A stretch of 64,000 bases of DNA from Punica granatum (GCF_007655135.1 NC_045129.1:17520274-17584273); one strand, 5' to 3'. Positions 36,331-49,100 are shown, numbered from the stretch's first letter. A program made the numbers and translations. Notes: generated by a model not told the origin, from the sequence alone.

Positions 36331-38416
36331 GCCCGAAGCCATCAGGTTCTCCTTTCCCCGAGGCCATGTAATTCCCGCACACTCCTTGTAATCCCACCGC
36401 GAAATTAGCTAAAATTAAGTCGTAATCGTAACATTGTATAATAACCACCGAACAAATTTCACAAAAATGGGAAAACGGGACGTACTATTCGATTAATTAA
36501 AACACTCGAATTAAACAATTGGGCAAATTGGTTATTAATTTTTAAACGCATCGATGATTCACGGAACGGCGAGAGTGTCCTTTTCCATTAAAAATTCACA
36601 ATTTCAAAATACCGAGTCGCATAACACGAATAGAATTGATGTCTAGGGAGTACTCACGTGCCACGACTCGAGTCCGGGCCCGATTTGAGGCGGCCCGAGT
36701 CGGGACACGAGAGTCCTTCTTAGACTCCTTCGCGTGATGCGATCTCCCATTCATACATGAATATTGCAACTTTATCATCCAAGGACATAATCGTCATTCC
36801 GTAATTCACCGATACCCTAGGCGCTAGGAAGTCGGAAATACCTCGATCTATGGACAGAAAAGGGCCACCCGTCCGGGTGCGAGTCTCATTCGCATGACCC
36901 ATTCCGCCCACTCTCGGTGTTTCCATCTTCCTATCGTAGATTCGGTGGGAAGCATTTTTATTTCAGTTGCAAAACACGAACAACCGGATTAATTGTACAT
37001 TCGGCCTAATCGAACTCTAGATAATGGATAGGTGGGATAATAGATCCCAATCTAGAGTCAAAACACGAGTTTGGCTAATTCGGTGAAACCACAGTGACAC
37101 TTAACTGAATGAAAGTCATAAAACAAACACACATATGTAATTGGCTTAGAACCTTATCCTAGCCCGCCCTCTATGTTTGCCTAGGTTAGATGCATTGTTT
37201 GCCAATCAACCACGGATGATAACCGATTAAATCACGTATATTCGGCCTAATACACAATTCGTTTGCATTGACCGATACTTATTAGTAATTGTCAGTTGCT
37301 TTCTGTATTGTGTCAGTTATATTAGTTTTCTTCTGTTTTATTCTTGCTTTCGATGATTTATTGCGGTTCGGGCCCAAACCCATAGGTCACGTGTTACATG
37401 GGGTCCAACGCCCTAAATCACCGAACACGAGGTCCAACACCTCTTAACTCACCGAGCGCGTGCAACCCGAGTGCGGAATGGGATCTAGTCTCGATTCACC
37501 GTCACACTCCTAATACGGCCTATGTGGAAGGCGGATTTGGATTGAGCGCGTGAAACGTGTCTAGATATCACCCGGGAGCTCGATCGATCCAATGGTTACA
37601 GTGGAAACAAGTCGTTTTTCTGCAAACCGTCGGTTCAATCGGACCCGACCCCCGGCTCTTCGAGCCCGCGTTGCCTTAATTCGTTTACCGGTCATTCAAA
37701 ACACACGGTGAGCCGGAGCGGAATATTGGCCCAATGCAAACCGATCGGGATCCATTTACTTATTCAGTTGTACTTTGTAATTATACGAGAGAACATTGTG
37801 AGGATTCTATTTGTATGTCCATTCATTTCCTAGTAAGGATCCCCGATCGGTGAGCGAGAGGTCCAAGTGCTGGATCGGTTAAGTTGGTCTATCGCCACCA
37901 AAGGGTGAGTAAGCTTGGATACTGGTGGTTTCGGTTCACGCAGGAAATCGACCATCACGGTTCGATAAACTGTAACACTAAGATAGTGAACCAATTCCTC
38001 GATGCACGAGTCTACTCATCTTTCGGACTCTTGGCCCAACTTGATCAATTCATCGAATTTACGGTGTCAAAACGGGCGAGTCGAGCGCAACTCTAAATCA
38101 CGCGGTAAATAAACAAAATGGCAAGCCTAGCAAGCTAGAGTACCGAAAGGGCTGCGGGATATAGGCCCGCACGTAATAGAACCCCCGAATTCGGAATTTT
38201 CGGTTCCGCATGACCATTGCCTTAACATTTAGGTGTACCCCGTACCCCTAGACCCTGGTAACTTGCCGGCCCTCGACCCTCGGGTCGTAAAATGGCAAGT
38301 GGCGACTCCTTCTCACGTGCGTCCGTCGCGCATCCCGAGAAGGTGGACACTCCCAAGCCGCGTTTGCTTAGGCGCACGCATGCGTGCCCCGACGAGATCA
38401 AATTCGGGTGCGCACA

Positions 38417-39829
38417 GTGGACCACGCATTCATCCAGGACATCATCGGAGACGTGGTCATGCTCACCGAGACTCCGGTAGACTGGATCTTCTTGAGGACT
38501 GCCACCGAATTTTGGGATCCCGAGCGCGCAGTATTCAACTTCCAGGGGACAGAGTTTGCTCCTACGATCGAGGAGTACACAGCACTCATCCAGAGGCCCA
38601 CACCCACGACCCAAGGCATATTCAGACCCAACCCGTTCACAACCGTCCAGGGTCAACTCTCCACTCTTCTCCGCATACCCGCTCAAGATATCCACGAGGA
38701 GCTTCATTAGAGGTGGGATCAAGGCATCAGGATTGCGTGGCTCTCTGATTGGACACTCCTCCGCGCAATGACGCCTACTACGGCTTCCTATCAGCGCGAT
38801 GCTTGCCATGGATTCCTGCTCTTGGTCTTTGGCACCCTCCTGTTCCCGTACTCGCCGAACCTCATCGACAGGGCTATAGCCCAAGTCGTCCTCCAAGCGG
38901 TGGGAGGCCATAGTTATGTGGAGGCTTTGTTAGCCGAGACCGTTCGGTCTCTTGACTATGTTAGGGAGGTTTGGCGCGGAAGGATGAGAGGATCCCCGCA
39001 CTTGCTACAGATTTGACTTCTAGCTCATATCCGTCCGTTTTGCTAGTCACATCCGTTCTCATACATTGCCGACGAGCGCTCGCTGATCGAACGCTTGGCG
39101 CCAGTCATCCCACCTCCCGAGCACAGCTTCTCGGAATGGAGGCGCTTTTGGCGCGAGCTGACGCCCTCACGGTTCCTTTGGGTCGCCCGATGGAATCCCG
39201 GTGGCCCTATGATCACGGGATGTCCCGGAATCGTGGGAGTTCCCCTCCTCAGCCATTTGGGGAGCACCCTCATATTTCCCGGCAGGGTAATCAGACAACT
39301 CGGCGGCCTACAGGACATTCCCGTCGAGGCGGACCGCTTACCTTTCCTCATCCAATGGGCCGACTCCACGTCCACGGCCCCCGATAGATTCTTACAGATT
39401 CGGGAGATCCACCGTCAGCGGGATACTAGCACCATACAGCGCTTGTACTTCCCCGAGCACCCCACCGACGAGGAGCGAGCATTTTCTGCCACCTCAGCAT
39501 ACGTGGCCCGGTTCTACCCGCAAGGATCGACACCACCACAACGGCCTCAGGCCGCCCCGACTCCCCGCGCTACATCCACCCTCGCCTCCGAAGCCGAGAG
39601 TTCTATCCAAGCTGCCATGCACGCGGAGCTACGGGCCGTCAGGGAGGAACGGGATAGGCTCCGTTGCGAGCTTGTTGACTCCCACGCAGAGGTTGCGGAC
39701 TACAGGGAGGTTCAGACACAGCTGACTCGAGCACGCGCCCGAGTCGCACACTTAGACCGGGAGATGGCCCGCTTGGACGCGGAGTTGGATCGAGTGCACA
39801 AGAGGGCGTGCAACCTCGCCCATCCTTAG
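38417..39829 (+). pseudogene. Element A ORF1 (DUF7745-like retrotransposon protein), broken
   Basis: One frame runs from the LTR end to 39829 but has three stops: TAG 38708, TGA 39014 and TAG 39044. The first is most simply a C-to-T change at a Gln codon. Conserved phrases include IQDIIGDVVMLTETPVDWIF, FWDPERAVFNFQGTEF, HGFLLLVFGTLLFPYSPNLI and ITGCPGIVGVPLLSHLGST. I associate these with a plant retrotransposon protein of unknown function, annotated as a DUF7745 domain in pomegranate. The C-terminal 60 residues form a coiled coil rich in Arg, Glu and Leu heptads. The N-terminus and any leader are missing: the sequence begins in mid-protein right at the LTR. An ORF before gag is an Ogre trait. 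Not functional here. Confidence 0.8.
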
Positions 39830-40147
39830 GATTAGTAGGCATACTCACTTTTGCCCTCGCTCGGACCCATGCCACTTTCGAGCGGCCACCGAGCGCAAAG
39901 GGATGCCGGCTTTACGTTTATGTTCCTTTCTTTTCTTCCGAATGTTCTATTTTGTAAAATCATGGAACTTGGAGCTAATCAATGTAATGACATTAGTGTT
40001 TGAAAACTCATGCATCTCATACATTTCCTCATCTTACTTAATTCCGCACTTATCATTTGAGATATTGGTGTATGTCCTTACACATTCTTGGAATCTAAGT
40101 GATCGTAACTGGCGTCGCACCGTTACCCGACTCGTCAGCGTCTCAGG

Positions 40148-42241
40148 ATGGCGGAAGGGGATCATGTTGATATTCCCGAAGAGGTCAACCCCTTGGTCCC
40201 GACTCTCTCTCCACCACCGCAAACGCACGCTCCACCGCCTTTCACTCCTGCAGGCGTGCTCCCGGTGTACTCCGGCACTCTTCCAACACATCCCCCGCCC
40301 CCGGCGTCTTCGGGGGCGCCTCAGCCACCGGTCTCACCAACCTCCGCCGCCACCGATGACCAAGCTCGCATTGCGGCCCTCGAGGGCACGGTCAACCAAA
40401 TGGCCACTAACATGGCAGAGCTGCTCGCCCTGCTCAGAGGACCCAACCGGGCCTCCTCAAGTTCCACACCTCCGCCGGGACAAGGGCCAATGACTGAGCC
40501 GACTCCCTGGATTCCGCCGACTCAGGCCCTGGAGAATATGGAGGCACCCCCGCCGCCAACATTGCACACGTCCATGGCTCATCCTGTCACCGGCCCATAT
40601 CCGCAACCACCGGCCCCCACGGCCGTCCCTCTTCCACCGGCAGCCTTCCTATCCTCGGAACACATTCTGTCCGCACCTCCGCCCGTCTCCAAACCGGCTC
40701 CGGCTATGATCTACACGGCGCCTCCACCGACGGTTTTCCCGGCAACCACCGCACCAGCTCCAACTCATCCTCAAGCCACGGAGCTTCCTCCCTATCCGAC
40801 TCTGCAGCCTCACGTCGGCCTCTCCTACCAGGCACCGCCCCCCATAAACACCACCTTCCACGAATCGGGCACTCCGACCCATGCGGCCCAATTCGCCTCA
40901 CCGACGCACTTCTTCCCGGAGGCCGACGCCGAACAGGAGCGTAGGTTGAAGCGAATAGAGGAAACGATACGGGCCCTGCAAGCGAACGATGTTCGTCCCG
41001 ACGCCCGCTATGGCGACTGTAGCCTATTCCCGGGCATGCGCCTACCCCCGAAGTTCAAGGTTCCAGAGTTCAAGACCTATGAAGGCACGACGGATCCACG
41101 CCACCACCTCCGCCATTACCAAGGGAAGATGCTACAGTATTGGGAATACGAGGAATTTGCTATCCACTCCTTCCAGGATAGCCTGTCAGGATCGGCCTTC
41201 GATTGGTTCATGTCGCTGAAGGCCGAAGACATCCCGACGTGGGAGGACCTCTCTCGGAAGTTCATCGACCAGTACCAGTATTGCGCAGAAACGCCTCCCA
41301 CCCTTTTGGAGCTAAGCACGAAAGAAATGGCGCGGGGCCAAAAGTTTGAGGAGTATGCTACCAAGTGGCGGGCCCAAGCAGCAAAGCACATCCCTCCGAT
41401 CAGCGAGGCGCAACAGATCCAGCTGTTCCACTCCACGCTAAGAGGAGTGTATTATTCGCATTTGTTGGCCCACACTTCCTCATTCTCCAGTCTGATCGAC
41501 GCTGGGAAGAAACTTGACATGGGCATCAAGCTTGGAAAGATAGAAGGACCGACCGGAAAGGAGGAGCAGTCATCAAAGAATGCCGCTACTGCGCTATCAC
41601 CAACGGGTAACAAAAAGGGCAGAGACGCGTCCGTTAATGCCGTCAACCTTGGACGCCAAATACCCATGCCATACTAGCAGCAATACCCGGCCCTGCCAAT
41701 TAACTACTCGGCGCCATCGGCTTACCCTCCGACACGGGCCCCGCAACCACACGGTCACAATTACACGTCTACCCCTCATTGGGCATCTCCAAATGGGCCC
41801 CTAGTTTTAGGAGCTCCACCAACGGCTCAACAAGCCCTAAACTTGCAACCCCGACAAGGAGGGCAGGCTAGGCCGCGTCCACAATACTCGCCTTTACCGG
41901 TTCCCCAGTCACAAGTCTATCGCCAACTTCTGGCAGCTAAGAAAATTAGACCCGTGGCCCTTCATCCTCAGTTCAATCCCGCGAATCAGGATCAGAATCT
42001 CCGTTGTGAATACCATATGGATGCTCCGGGGCACACTACGGACGAATGTTACACCTTCCGAGGCAAATTACAGGAGATGATTGAGAAGAACCGACTCTCT
42101 TTCAATGAAGTCAAGCCACCGAATGTCCAGGCTAACCCTCTCCCCGACCATGGATCAAGCTCTGACGCGGCTATCGATCTGATCGGTATTTACCCTAGGG
42201 GCAAGGATAATGCCGAAGAGGAAGGGTTGATTTCCCCATGA
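40148..42241 (+). pseudogene. Element A gag (one premature stop)
   Basis: ATG at 40148 (MAEGDHVDIPEEVNPL), then about 250 residues of Pro-rich low-complexity sequence that can be mistaken for an extensin. A charged coiled coil (AEQERRLKRIEETIRAL) precedes the retrotransposon gag core: KVPEFKTYEGTTDPRHHLRH, SFQDSLSGSAFDWFMSL and WEDLSRKFIDQYQYCAE. A TAG at 41675-41677 interrupts the frame after residue 509; the same frame continues to 42241. The tail contains CEYHMDAPGHTTDEC, a zinc-knuckle-like motif. The stop lies in a run of CAG/CAA codons and looks like a single C-to-T change. Gag would form the virus-like particle. The product up to the stop keeps the core but loses the knuckle. Confidence 0.9.
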
Positions 42242-44799
42242 GACTACCTACGAAAACGTTCCCTGCGTGCGGTCGAAACTATGAGCCGCACGGCGGAAGA
42301 GGGACTTTTGTTGTAACTCGAATGCCGATCTTAATGAAAATACCTTCGCATGTTTTGAAATCGTTGCATCTGTATATTCTTTCTCCTCATTTATTTCAAG
42401 CACTTTCGCCCGCTGAAAATAATTATTTTCATTGCTAGGTTCCACTCAAATGCAACCAACCGACACAGTGACTTGTGTTATTCCGAGCTGCGCTTTTGAG
42501 ATGCCGACCCACCCACCGCGGTGGATGTTAACAAACAGAAGGGGAACCATGCGCCTTGCAAACACACATTCCTCCCTAAACTCGCTCTTTACGTTTATCT
42601 GAATGCATTCCCAGACGGACTCCTGACTAGAAAGGGGCATTAGGACAGTTCTCAGGACGCCCTATTGGTTCTTTCGAACCTGTTCGATTCGCATGTCCCC
42701 GTGGGACCCGGCTCCTCGGTCTCTAGGACGGCTGCATTTACCTACCCGTGTCGGGGAAAAGTACATCTATGTGGCCCCTAGCCACGGTCTGCCCACTCTA
42801 GGGTGGCGATGACTAGATCTCGTAATTGAGTGTCCCCACGTGCGGCACCCCATGGGTCGCGCCCTGGACGAAGGAATTTCCCATGGGTCCACCTTACATT
42901 TCTTACCACATATTCCACCGTATAATCGCCTAATGCATCATCCTCTTTGCCATTCTTCACAGGGACACACCGGTCACGGGCGAAGAGCGATGCGCAGGTT
43001 CACACCTCCTCGAGAACTCCTATTTGGTCTTTCTTCCTATACTTCAGTAGGGAAGGGCCCGACAAGGAGGTACCCCCTATGAAGCCGACGACGGAAGCAT
43101 CTGAATGAGCTGCATGCCTTCAGCGCAACCGTCTCAATCGACAAACAAACATGCATGTCTGCTTTGAGAGCACACCTCCCCGGCGCACAACTGATGCTGG
43201 AGTTACAAGCACGATCGGGGACAATGATTGTACAAGGTGCCCGGCACAGATCACAAAGACCGGGGCATCCCCGTCCAACATTCACGCGGAGGCAACCTTG
43301 GTCACCCACACTCCTGGGGCAATTTTGTTTTCGTTTTAGACAATAGGGGAAAGGACTTGTAAAGTTTGCAAGGACAAAAGACGCGAAGTTCGGCTTTTGA
43401 GTGCTCAAGCATCAGACTTCTGAGAAAACCAGCCCTTACAAAATTAGGCTAGGACAACAAAGTACATCAAGTCTCCATGGGGCGAAGCAAACAAAAGCAG
43501 CCTCGATGATGCAAAGTCGAGGAGTTTCAAACAAGTACAAGGGGCACAATACAGACCCCAGCTGCAAGAAAAAAAACAGAGCGAAAAGAAGCGGGATAAA
43601 CCCGCCAATGAAGAGAGAGAGAAAAGAAGCGGGAAAAACCCGCCAACAAAAAAATGGGGCAATGCCGAGGTTCACCAAAAGCACCGGCACCCCCAATCCA
43701 AAAGAAATGAACAAATCCCAACAAAAAGGGAAGCAGCAGTCGCAACTCCTCGACGGAGACAGAACGTAACGCACTCGAACGTCGAATCATTCGAGCACTT
43801 CACCTTTGCAAACTCGAGAGACAAAAGAATCGAGCCCGCTAGGTCGAAAACCCCTCGGGGCGACCTAGGCAAAAGTTAGGGTAAAAGAGAGTTAATCCCC
43901 TTTAGATTGAGAGGTACGGCCCCGAGGTGGGTGACCGTAGCAGAATGAGAGTAAAATGAGAGATAAACAAAACAGTCACCCTAGGCCCTCGCACGTTGCG
44001 CGGACCAGGGATCCCCAAGGGAAATGGCCAGGTTATCTACTCCAATGCGATCCCCGATCGGCTCTTCAACACAACTCAACTTTCCAAGACGAATTCTTCT
44101 CGAGGCATAGTGGGCGACCAAGCGCGCAATCCAAGCAGTTCAAGACAACCAACACCAACCAAAGGACGGAAGAGAAAGGGGGGTACATCTCACTGAAGGC
44201 GTGAACCCGTGTATCCTTTTAGCTTGGGGCAACGTGCTCCCTAAGCTTTCTCTTTTCTCCTTGTCATTTACACAACTCCAAAATGGGTCACAGCCACCCT
44301 TCAATCGGCTACCACAAAGCCAAAATCCTAGACATTTCTTCCCGGGAGTCTAGTTATAACACTCTGGAAATGACTAGACCAAGGTCTGACCAAATTTGAA
44401 CAAAAATTCCCCATGCGGGTTACAAATGCAGCCGCCCTATGGCACCTTGATGAGAAGGGTCCTAAGCTCACAAGCGCGTCGAACAACCGATAGAGCCACC
44501 TGGGCACCTTTGAGAACGTCTCGATATGCCCATGCAAGGCCAACAGGAGCCCTGGAGGCCTCGCATCGGGGCCTCTGAAAGCGGGACCCCCATTCACATC
44601 ACCAAATCAAAACTCTCCACGGGTCGCCCAGGCGACTCGAAACGGAAGAGCATGCGTCACAAACACTTCCTTTTACCTGTGCTTACAAATCGCTAGTAAT
44701 CCCATGACTTGATAATGATGTTAGGATCACAGATGCCAAGCAGCTAGAACCATGGCAGGCGTTGATTCCCGGTCTCACGGGGTACGTAGGCGTTCACTT
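42242..44799 (+). other. Non-coding interior of element A, no pol
   Basis: Where protease and reverse transcriptase should follow gag, there are only short frames with no domain I recognise. 42242-43880 is unassigned. 43480-43790 is A-rich with repeated GCGGGAAAAACCCGCCAA-like phrases. 43890-44700 is shared, inverted, with element B at 29230-29990, so it is a family-wide 3' domain. Confidence 0.7.
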
Positions 44800-44802
44800 T
44801 CA

Positions 44803-45790
44803 TGCAGGGCCAAGTCCCGTCATCTTCACTATTCTGCAGGGCCAAGTCCCATCATTATTCTTCTGCAGGGCCGAGCCCCATCTTTACTTTTATGCAGGGC
44901 CGAGTCCCATCTTTGCTTTTATGCAGGGCCAAGTCCCACCACCACTCTTATGTAGGGCCGAGTCCCATCTTTGCTTTTATGCAGGGCCAAGTCCCACCAC
45001 CACTCTTATGTAGGGCCAAGTCCCATCATCATTTTTCTGCAGGGCCGAGCCCCATCTTTACTTTTATGCAGGGCCGAGTCCCGTCATCACTTTTCTGTAG
45101 GGCCGAGTCCCGTCATCACTTTTATGCAGGGCCAAGTCCCATCTTTACTTTTATGCAGGGCCGAGTCCCGTCTTCACTTTTATGCAGGGCCAAGTCCCGT
45201 ATTCACTTTCATGCAGGGCCAAGTCCCGTCATCACTTTTCTGCAGGGCCGAGTCCCGTCTTCACTTTTATGCAGGGCCAAGTCCCATCATTACTCTTATG
45301 CAGGGCCGAGCCCCATCTTTACTTTTATGTAGAGCCGAGTCCCATCTTTGCTTTTATGCAGGGCCAAGTCCCACCATCACTTTTATGCAGGGCCGAGTCC
45401 CATCTTCACTTTCATGCAGGGCCAAGTCCCGTTATCACTTTTCTGCAAGGCCGAGTCCCGTCTTCACTTTTATGCAGGGCCAAGTCCCATCATTACTCTT
45501 CTGCAGGGCCGAGCCCCATCTTTACTTTTATGTAGGGCCGAGTCCCGTCTTTGCTTTTATGCAGGGCTAAGTCCCATCATCATTTTTCTGCAGTGCCGAG
45601 TCCCGTCATCACTATTCTGCAGGGCCGAGTCCCGTCTTTACTTTTCTATAGGGCCGAGTCCCATCTTTGCTTTTATGCAGGGCCAAGTCCCATCATTACT
45701 TTTATGAAGGGCCAAGTCCCATCATTACTTTTCTGCAGGGTCGAGTCCCGTCTTCACCCTTTGCAGGGCCGAGTCCTGTCTTTACTTTGC
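44803..45790 (+). repeat. 29-bp tandem array in element A (about 33 copies)
   Basis: Unit of 29 bp such as ATGCAGGGCCAAGTCCCATC plus TTTACTTTT, measured from consecutive GCAGGGCC starts (44894, 44923, 44952, 44981). The main variations are AAGTCCC/GAGTCCC and ATCATCAC/TCTTTAC. As 29 is not a multiple of three, each frame cycles through all phases, and long stop-free frames occur in all three plus-strand frames. Confidence 0.95.
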
Positions 45791-46135
45791 TACATGGGCC
45801 CATAAGCCCGTGTTCTTACCTCCCTGCACCACACGGACCCATAAACCCGTGTCTCTACTTTTCGTAAACTTACAATTTACTGCTTTTCGGACTTCGTGTC
45901 CACGGACTTCGCGTCCATTTTACTGCTTTACGCGGGCTTCGGCCCTTCACCTACTACTGCACATCCTCCAAATCCCAATCATGCTACTATCTCATGACAG
46001 GAGGGGCAAGCATGACAGGAGGGGCAAGCTACCACGGAGAACAACGACAGAAGCGGTCACCGGGACCAAAAAGGGTGCCTCTCATGATCTTGGGCTACAT
46101 CCTCTAACCGAGCATGCAACCAAAGAGGGGCAAGC
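45791..46135 (+). other. Array stub and pre-LTR region of element A
   Basis: 45870-45950 holds two or three units of the other repeat type (TTTACTGCTTTTCGGACTTC, GTGTCC, then GCGGGCTTCGGCC), the type amplified in element B. Near 45997-46034 a polypurine-like GACAGGAGGGGCAAGC is duplicated. 46040-46120 resembles the sequence beside the B LTRs (27300-27400, 52620-52700). Confidence 0.75.
46122..46135 (+). other. Polypurine tract of element A
   Basis: AAAGAGGGGCAAGC immediately before the 3' LTR; identical to the tract of B region 1 in reverse. Confidence 0.88.
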
Positions 46136-49100
46136 TATCAGCACCCCATTTTGGCCCACCGGCTTCCCACACGAGGATTTCCGACCGAGGCCCGGGACAC
46201 TATTCATCACCCGGCAATCAGAGACAAGTAGGCGAGCATGGGGTCATGAGCAATAGGAGAAGAGCACGGTCTACTGAGAAAAGCGGAGGAAAGCCATTGG
46301 AAGAACGAACGAACAAGGAATCCCCGAAACGACGGAGCTGACACTGTGGTAATATTCATCATCGAGTCACCGAAGCACCGAAAGGTGCCCAATATAGTAC
46401 TCCAAAAATCCCTCTCAGAGCCAAAGTGAACAATGACACGTCTGGGCGCATTTCCGGGGCATCCTGCTTAAGCCGGGACACCCCGATCCCCCACAGACGC
46501 CTTTTCTGACAGAGCTCCCGAGGTTCGCCCCACTGACAAGCAAACGGCCCCTCAAAACGGGCTTACAGGCACCCAGGGACCACCAGGGCCGGGGAACAAG
46601 CTTCAGACAACCTTTTGGAACTCGGCTCGGTCTCCCGAAGTACGTTTCAGTGGTCGCGAACGCCTCCCGGCGAGCCTTCGGGTATTTCCACGGAAAGCAG
46701 AGACCACAACGATCTTTGAGTACCTCACAATAATCCCCAAGCATCTCAAGGCACTCAGGGCACATTGAGAAAGTCCCGGTCAAAGTCCCTAGGTCTTCCC
46801 GGGCCAACGGTCCCCGACCGAGGACGACGGGCCAACGATCCCCCGCGGGGCAAAAGGATCGCCAAAACGAATGCAGGCATGCACAAAGAACAATCGGGGA
46901 TCGAGGGGCGCTAAACTCCACTCCGAACGTCTGAACAAGGCAAAACCGACTCCCGAGGCGCCGAGTCGCCCGAACGTCCGTCCACACGACGCATGGCGAT
47001 ATTAGGCTCATTCAAATCCTCGTCATTCAAGCGTTCCAAATCCATAAATTAATTGGACGTCGGAGATCGGACGCGCGCTCAATCAAGTCTCAAGCATTTC
47101 CCGGCTTTTCTCTCAACCGAATGGGACCCACAGCTCAGCCAAGCCAAGCCATCAAGCCGTGGCTCAACCCCAAGCCACGGCTCAACCCTCGGCTCCGATT
47201 GGACAGCCCCAAGCCGCGACTTCCCCCCCATGGCCGGCGGCTCCACCTCCCAAGACACTCCCTCCACCACATATTTTGAATTTCCCTCACATCCATCACC
47301 TCCCTCCATCCATCCATCACACCCATCACCCATCAATTCCCTCTTGCTTCCCCTACACTCCACATGATTATTTCCCCATCCTAATCCCCTCCAAAATTCG
47401 GCAGCCCATGTTTAAGCCCTTTAACCACACTTAACTTCACTTAATCACACCGTTAAAGCTCCCTATAAGTTCCCTTTCATCATTAGACTTAATCACTTCT
47501 TCATTCTCACTCTCTCTCAAGCCAATTTCTCTCTAGAATCCTCTCAAGCTCCAGCCCTCTCCCTCACTTTCGTTCAGCCCGTGCCAAGGCCGAAACAGGC
47601 TAAAATCGCCGGAAAACCACCCGGTATTCCGGTAACCACCCGACCCGACTTAAGCCAAAAATCATCAAACTTCCTAGCCTACATATTTCCCACCCCCTAA
47701 GTCCATTTCCGGGCTTAGATTTTCGATTTGAGGTCCCTAACACCCCGTTCCAGCAGAAAACATAATCGGGTTCCTAGAGCATACCCGCCCGCACCGGACA
47801 CTTCCTCGACGTGCCATTCCTTCCCACGACTTCGGAGAGTCGTGCCATCACATTCAAAGGGTTCCTCATAACCCTCACTCTCCCCCGTGAAGAGGTGGTC
47901 ACGGTCCGAGGGCCGATCAACCGTGCACAACCGCCATTCACCCGTTTCTCTCAAACCGGGTTTTCCTCATTTTTACTGAGTTTTCTCTCACATTTTCGGG
48001 TTTGTTCAGGCCTTGGCACGCTTGGGTCTGCCCGTGCTCGTGTAGATCCGCCTCTTAGAATTCCAACGAACCCGACCTCGCACCGTGCCGTGACCGGAGC
48101 AAGCGTGCCGACCCATTTTCCCCCGAGCTGCCGTGGCTGTCCTCTTCTCGGGTCACTCCACCCGCAACCCCAAACCGAGTCTTGTGACTCCCACGGTCGC
48201 ATCCCCGACTCCTTTCCTCTTGCAACGAGGCTAGGTAACACCCCTTTCAACTTAGAGAAACTAGGATCCTCGATTTTTTGTTCGTATGGGACGTTTGTAT
48301 GATTTAAAGAGCCGAATGCATGAAAGCTTTCATTTTTCTTTCGGATTCATGTCTCCCATGCATTCCCATGCAACGTGTGCCCATTATGCGCCTATGTATG
48401 ACCATCCCATGTTTATATGACGCAAGAACTCGCATGCCATGACGGGAAATGGTTCGGATCCGGATAGGAGAGGTCTCCTTAGCCACGGTTGAGCCAAGGG
48501 ACTCACGGCCTAGCCTCTAAGGAGAGACCCGTGGGCTCCCTTGGCTTATCCGGGGCTAGGATGATCTCTCCTCTCCCGAATCGAGTCGATTCCTACGTCC
48601 CTTTACCTTTAATCACACGTAGCATGTTAGCATGACGAGAAACGATCCGAATCGGGGTCGAAGAAGTCCTCCCAACCCGTGTGAGTCATGGAAGCTCTCG
48701 GCCATCCTTGGAGGGATGTGGCCGAAAGCTTCCTTGGACCACACGGGTCCGTGAGGCTTTCTTCCGCCATGAGACGGGTCGATTCCCGTGTATTACCCGT
48801 TCCATCACTAGTTGAAATGATATCGTATTGTTGCTCTCATTTAAATGCTTTATTCGTAAGTGTTTGGCATGATTTCATATCGTTGTAACCATGGCTAAAA
48901 TGTGACTATACGAAGGGAATAATGTGGGATCTAGGGAGAAGAGCCTTAGAGGAGTTCGGCCATGCCAAGGAACCCACGGCCATCCCCTTTGCAATAGGGG
49001 CCGTGAGACTCCTTGATGTGCCCGAAGCCATCAGGTTCTCCTTTCCCCGAGGCCATGTAATTCCCGCACACTCCTTGTAATCCCACCGCGAAATTAGCTA

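Larger units (their letters stand above)
33431..38416 (+). repeat. 5' LTR of element A
   Basis: 4,986 bp from TGTCAGCACC to GGGTGCGCACA. A TATA box (CTATAAG, 34774-34780) precedes CTTCTTCATTCTCACTCTC. Between about 35800 and 36330 are three spaced imperfect hairpins. The frame at 35122-35613 reads across the putative transcript leader and is not conserved in B, so I do not call it a gene. Confidence 0.95.

Noticed and set aside
40148..41677. Extensin or Pro-rich cell-wall protein
   Set aside because: The Pro-rich part is the N-terminal low-complexity region of a retrotransposon Gag, whose core domain follows in the same frame; no signal peptide or SPPPP repeats.
44752..45867. Proteins of 80-200 residues in the 29-bp array
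   Set aside because: All three frames are open because of the unit length; no evidence favours one frame.
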